The position numbers and the translations under genes are program-made. 64,000 nt of DNA from G051132615 sp051132615. GTDB lineage: Bacteria > Pseudomonadota > Gammaproteobacteria > Burkholderiales > Neisseriaceae. Positions 62,311 to 64,000 of this stretch are shown here, one piece after another. The notes under the pieces were generated by a model. The model had not been told where the DNA came from, did no database searches, and saw nothing but the letters and a program-made list of their open reading frames with translations. Every line of letters starts with the position of its first letter. Position 1 is the stretch's first letter. The stretch lies in contig NZ_CP152375.1 in assembly GCF_051132615.1 (NCBI RefSeq), positions 1,178,001-1,242,000 of the forward strand, read 5' to 3'.

Positions 62311-62866
62311 CAGTTCATTTTATTTTTTATCAATTCAGGGACACACACAGGGTTGATTGCCAAAACACCTATTTAGTCTAGTAGCCCAAAACAGAGCAAA
62401 ACCTTTGCTAATAAGGGCACGGGTGTCATTACTGCTTTGCAGGAGTGGGATATTGTTTATAAGTGCAGCCTGCTATCATTTCATCCTGAACATTCATAAC
62501 AACCCTTTACAAGATTGGATAAATTCACTCAATATCCCACCCCAAAAAATAGACTTTTTGTCCAACAAAAACAATAAAATAGCAAAATTTCACTTTTATT
62601 AAACATAAATAATACAAATTATCTAATTGAACACACAAATCACTTGACGCACCCCATCCGCTTGCGCTATTTTTATCCACTCTCTTCAATGAAGTTCTAA
62701 AAGAGAACCCTTAAATTACCATTGTAAATGTTTGTACTTTTTTGCTGTTGTCACACTTATTGAATTCGCGTACCCGAAATCGTTGTTTCAATAAGCTGTG
62801 TTACAGACACACCGACAAAGTAATCTGGTGCCATTTACCTTGTGTTTACGAAAAAAGAGGTTTTAT
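62311..62866. other. Intergenic region upstream of the acetolactate synthase gene
   Basis: 556 nt. It contains a possible promoter (TTGACG at 62644-62649, 18 nt, TATTTT at 62668-62673). A very short frame follows (MFVLFCCCHTY), without the Leu/Val/Ile run expected of an ilv attenuator peptide. An 81-codon frame at 62357 lacks coding character. No terminator-like attenuator is clear. Confidence 0.45.
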
Positions 62867-64000
62867 ATGCAAATATCAGGTGCACAAATCCTTGTGCAAT
62901 GTCTTCAAGCAGAAGGCGTAAAACATATTTTTGGTTACCCCGGTGGGGCCGTTCTAGAAATTTACGACGCGATATTCAAACAAGATCAATTTCAACATAT
63001 TCTGGTTCGCCATGAACAAGCGGCTGTACATGCAGCAGATGCTTACTCTCGTTGTAGTAATGAAGTAGGTGTGGCACTTGTCACATCAGGTCCTGGTGCG
63101 ACCAATGCCGTAACAGGTGTGGCAACAGCCTATTCTGATTCCATTCCATTGGTGATTATCTCTGGACAAGTAGCGACTCCCGCTATTGGTTCAGATGCAT
63201 TCCAAGAAGTGGATATGGTTGGGATTACACGCCCTTGTGTGAAACACAATTTTTTAGTCACTGATGTAAAAGATTTAGCATCAACCATTAAAAAAGCGTT
63301 TCACATCGCCAAAAGCGGACGCCCTGGCCCTGTTGTGATTGATGTACCAAAGGATGTCACTCAGGCATTAACCAAGTTTCATTACCCTGAGGATGTTCAT
63401 ATTCGCTCGTATCAGCCCTCTAGCAAAGGCCATACAGGGCAAATTAAAAAAGCATTGCAACTGCTTAACAGCGCCAAACGTCCTATGGTTTATTTTGGCG
63501 GTGGGGTTGTTTTGGGTAACGCAAGCGAAGAATTAAAAGAATTTGTACAACTATTAGGTGTTCCTTGCACAGGAACATTAATGGGGTTAGGTGCTTACCC
63601 TTCTGAGCACAAACAGTTTTTAGGTATGCTTGGAATGCATGGCACTTACGAAGCCAATCTAGCCACACAAAATTGTGATGTGTTGGTTGCTGTGGGTGCA
63701 CGTTTTGATGATCGTGTGGTGTCTGTCCCCAGCAAATTCTATGCAAATGGTAAAAAAATCATTCATATAGATATTGATCCTTCAAGTATTTCCAAACGAG
63801 TTAAAGCAGATATCCCTATTGTGGGTGATGTAAAGAGTGTCTTGCATGATTTAATCGATGGGTGGAAAAAAGATAATCTTCAATTAAATACAGCTGCATT
63901 AGAAAAATGGTGGAAACAAATTGAAGGCTGGCGCACTCAAAACTGCCTGTATTTTGACCAAGATGAAGACGTGATCAAACCGCAATTCGTGGTTCAAACT
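62867..64000 (+). CDS. ilvI: Acetolactate synthase large subunit (partial, 5' part)
   Basis: Makes acetolactate or acetohydroxybutyrate for branched-chain amino acids, with ThDP, FAD and Mg. The first 378 codons are in the window, and the frame stays open to its end. IFGYPGGAVLEIYDAIF is the N-terminal signature and the catalytic Glu lies in LVRHEQAAVH; TSGPGATNAVTGVATAYSD and VAVGARFDDRVV are further blocks. Starts at MQISGAQILVQCL with AGAGG at 6 nt. ilvB or ilvI naming cannot be decided without the small subunit next to it. Confidence 0.93.
   Translation, partial: MQISGAQILVQCLQAEGVKHIFGYPGGAVLEIYDAIFKQDQFQHILVRHEQAAVHAADAYSRCSNEVGVALVTSGPGATNAVTGVATAYSDSIPLVIISGQVATPAIGSDAFQEVDMVGITRPCVKHNFLVTDVKDLASTIKKAFHIAKSGRPGPVVIDVPKDVTQALTKFHYPEDVHIRSYQPSSKGHTGQIKKALQLLNSAKRPMVYFGGGVVLGNASEELKEFVQLLGVPCTGTLMGLGAYPSEHKQFLGMLGMHGTYEANLATQNCDVLVAVGARFDDRVVSVPSKFYANGKKIIHIDIDPSSISKRVKADIPIVGDVKSVLHDLIDGWKKDNLQLNTAALEKWWKQIEGWRTQNCLYFDQDEDVIKPQFVVQT

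Noticed and set aside
62357..62602. 81-codon open frame beginning MPKHLFSLVAQN
   Set aside because: No Shine-Dalgarno, unusual composition, no recognisable domain, and it lies in a promoter-bearing AT-rich gap before the acetolactate synthase gene.
62760..62860. ilv-type leader peptide and attenuator before the acetolactate synthase gene
   Set aside because: The only short frame (MFVLFCCCHTY) is not rich in Leu, Val or Ile, and no terminator hairpin with a T-run precedes the start.
1..64000. Neisseria-type DNA uptake sequences
   Set aside because: The classic GCCGTCTGAA word is not repeated in the terminators I examined. Single partial matches are reported separately, but no enrichment can be claimed by eye.
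1..64000. CRISPR arrays, tRNA or rRNA genes, insertion sequences
   Set aside because: No regularly spaced repeats, cloverleaf-like sequences, rRNA-like stretches or transposase motifs were seen.

Overview
The window is AT-rich proteobacterial chromosome, and the protein sequences point to a betaproteobacterium of the family Neisseriaceae. The best clue is EF-Tu, which carries the segment INTSHVEYETETRHYAHVD that I associate with Neisseria and its relatives. An LptD-SurA-PdxA block divergent from AmgK-MurU and a single LolC/E-type protein fit this. No densely repeated DNA uptake sequence of the classic Neisseria kind is visible, so genus is left open.

Layout. 1-9.2 kb holds housekeeping genes: coaD, clpSA, a cold-shock gene, a histone-deacetylase-like protein that has lost its catalytic residues, an RNB-family exonuclease, a heptosyltransferase-like protein and a polysaccharide-deacetylase-like protein. 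9.2-27.9 kb is one leftward block of translation genes: str (rpsL-rpsG-fusA-tuf), rpsJ, S10, spc and alpha (ending rpoA-rplQ). This block has three unusual non-coding intervals: rpsL/rpsG, rpsJ/rplC and rpsQ/rplN. 28.5-30.1 kb has acpP-fabF. 30.2-39.6 kb (leftward) carries recD, an NYN-domain protein, lolD-lolC, pdxA, a small membrane protein, surA and lptD. 39.7-42.6 kb (rightward) has amgK-murU (cell-wall sugar recycling) and ruvC-ruvA. Then come a MltD-like transglycosylase, tsaC and purD.

47-51 kb is a sugar-acid catabolic operon (aldolase, dehydratase, MFS importer) behind a promoter followed by a compact three-half-site palindromic operator. Next to it is a guanidinium exporter gene with a guanidine-II (mini-ykkC) riboswitch. 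51.5-57.9 kb has uraA, a YgjP-like metallopeptidase, an EamA transporter, a split YjjP/YjjB exporter, panD and an MFS transporter.

58-62.3 kb is the accessory part. A toxin-like protein has three internal repeats, a LysM-like module and a frameshifted C-terminal tail. Three paralogous small immunity-like genes follow, with orphan fragments of toxin C-termini between them, a 95%-identical duplication and a gene remnant. Downstream are another small immunity-like gene, a MESH1-like (p)ppGpp-hydrolase homologue and an unknown gene. I read this as a polymorphic-toxin cassette array that grew by recombination at a conserved junction. The window ends inside the acetolactate synthase large-subunit gene.
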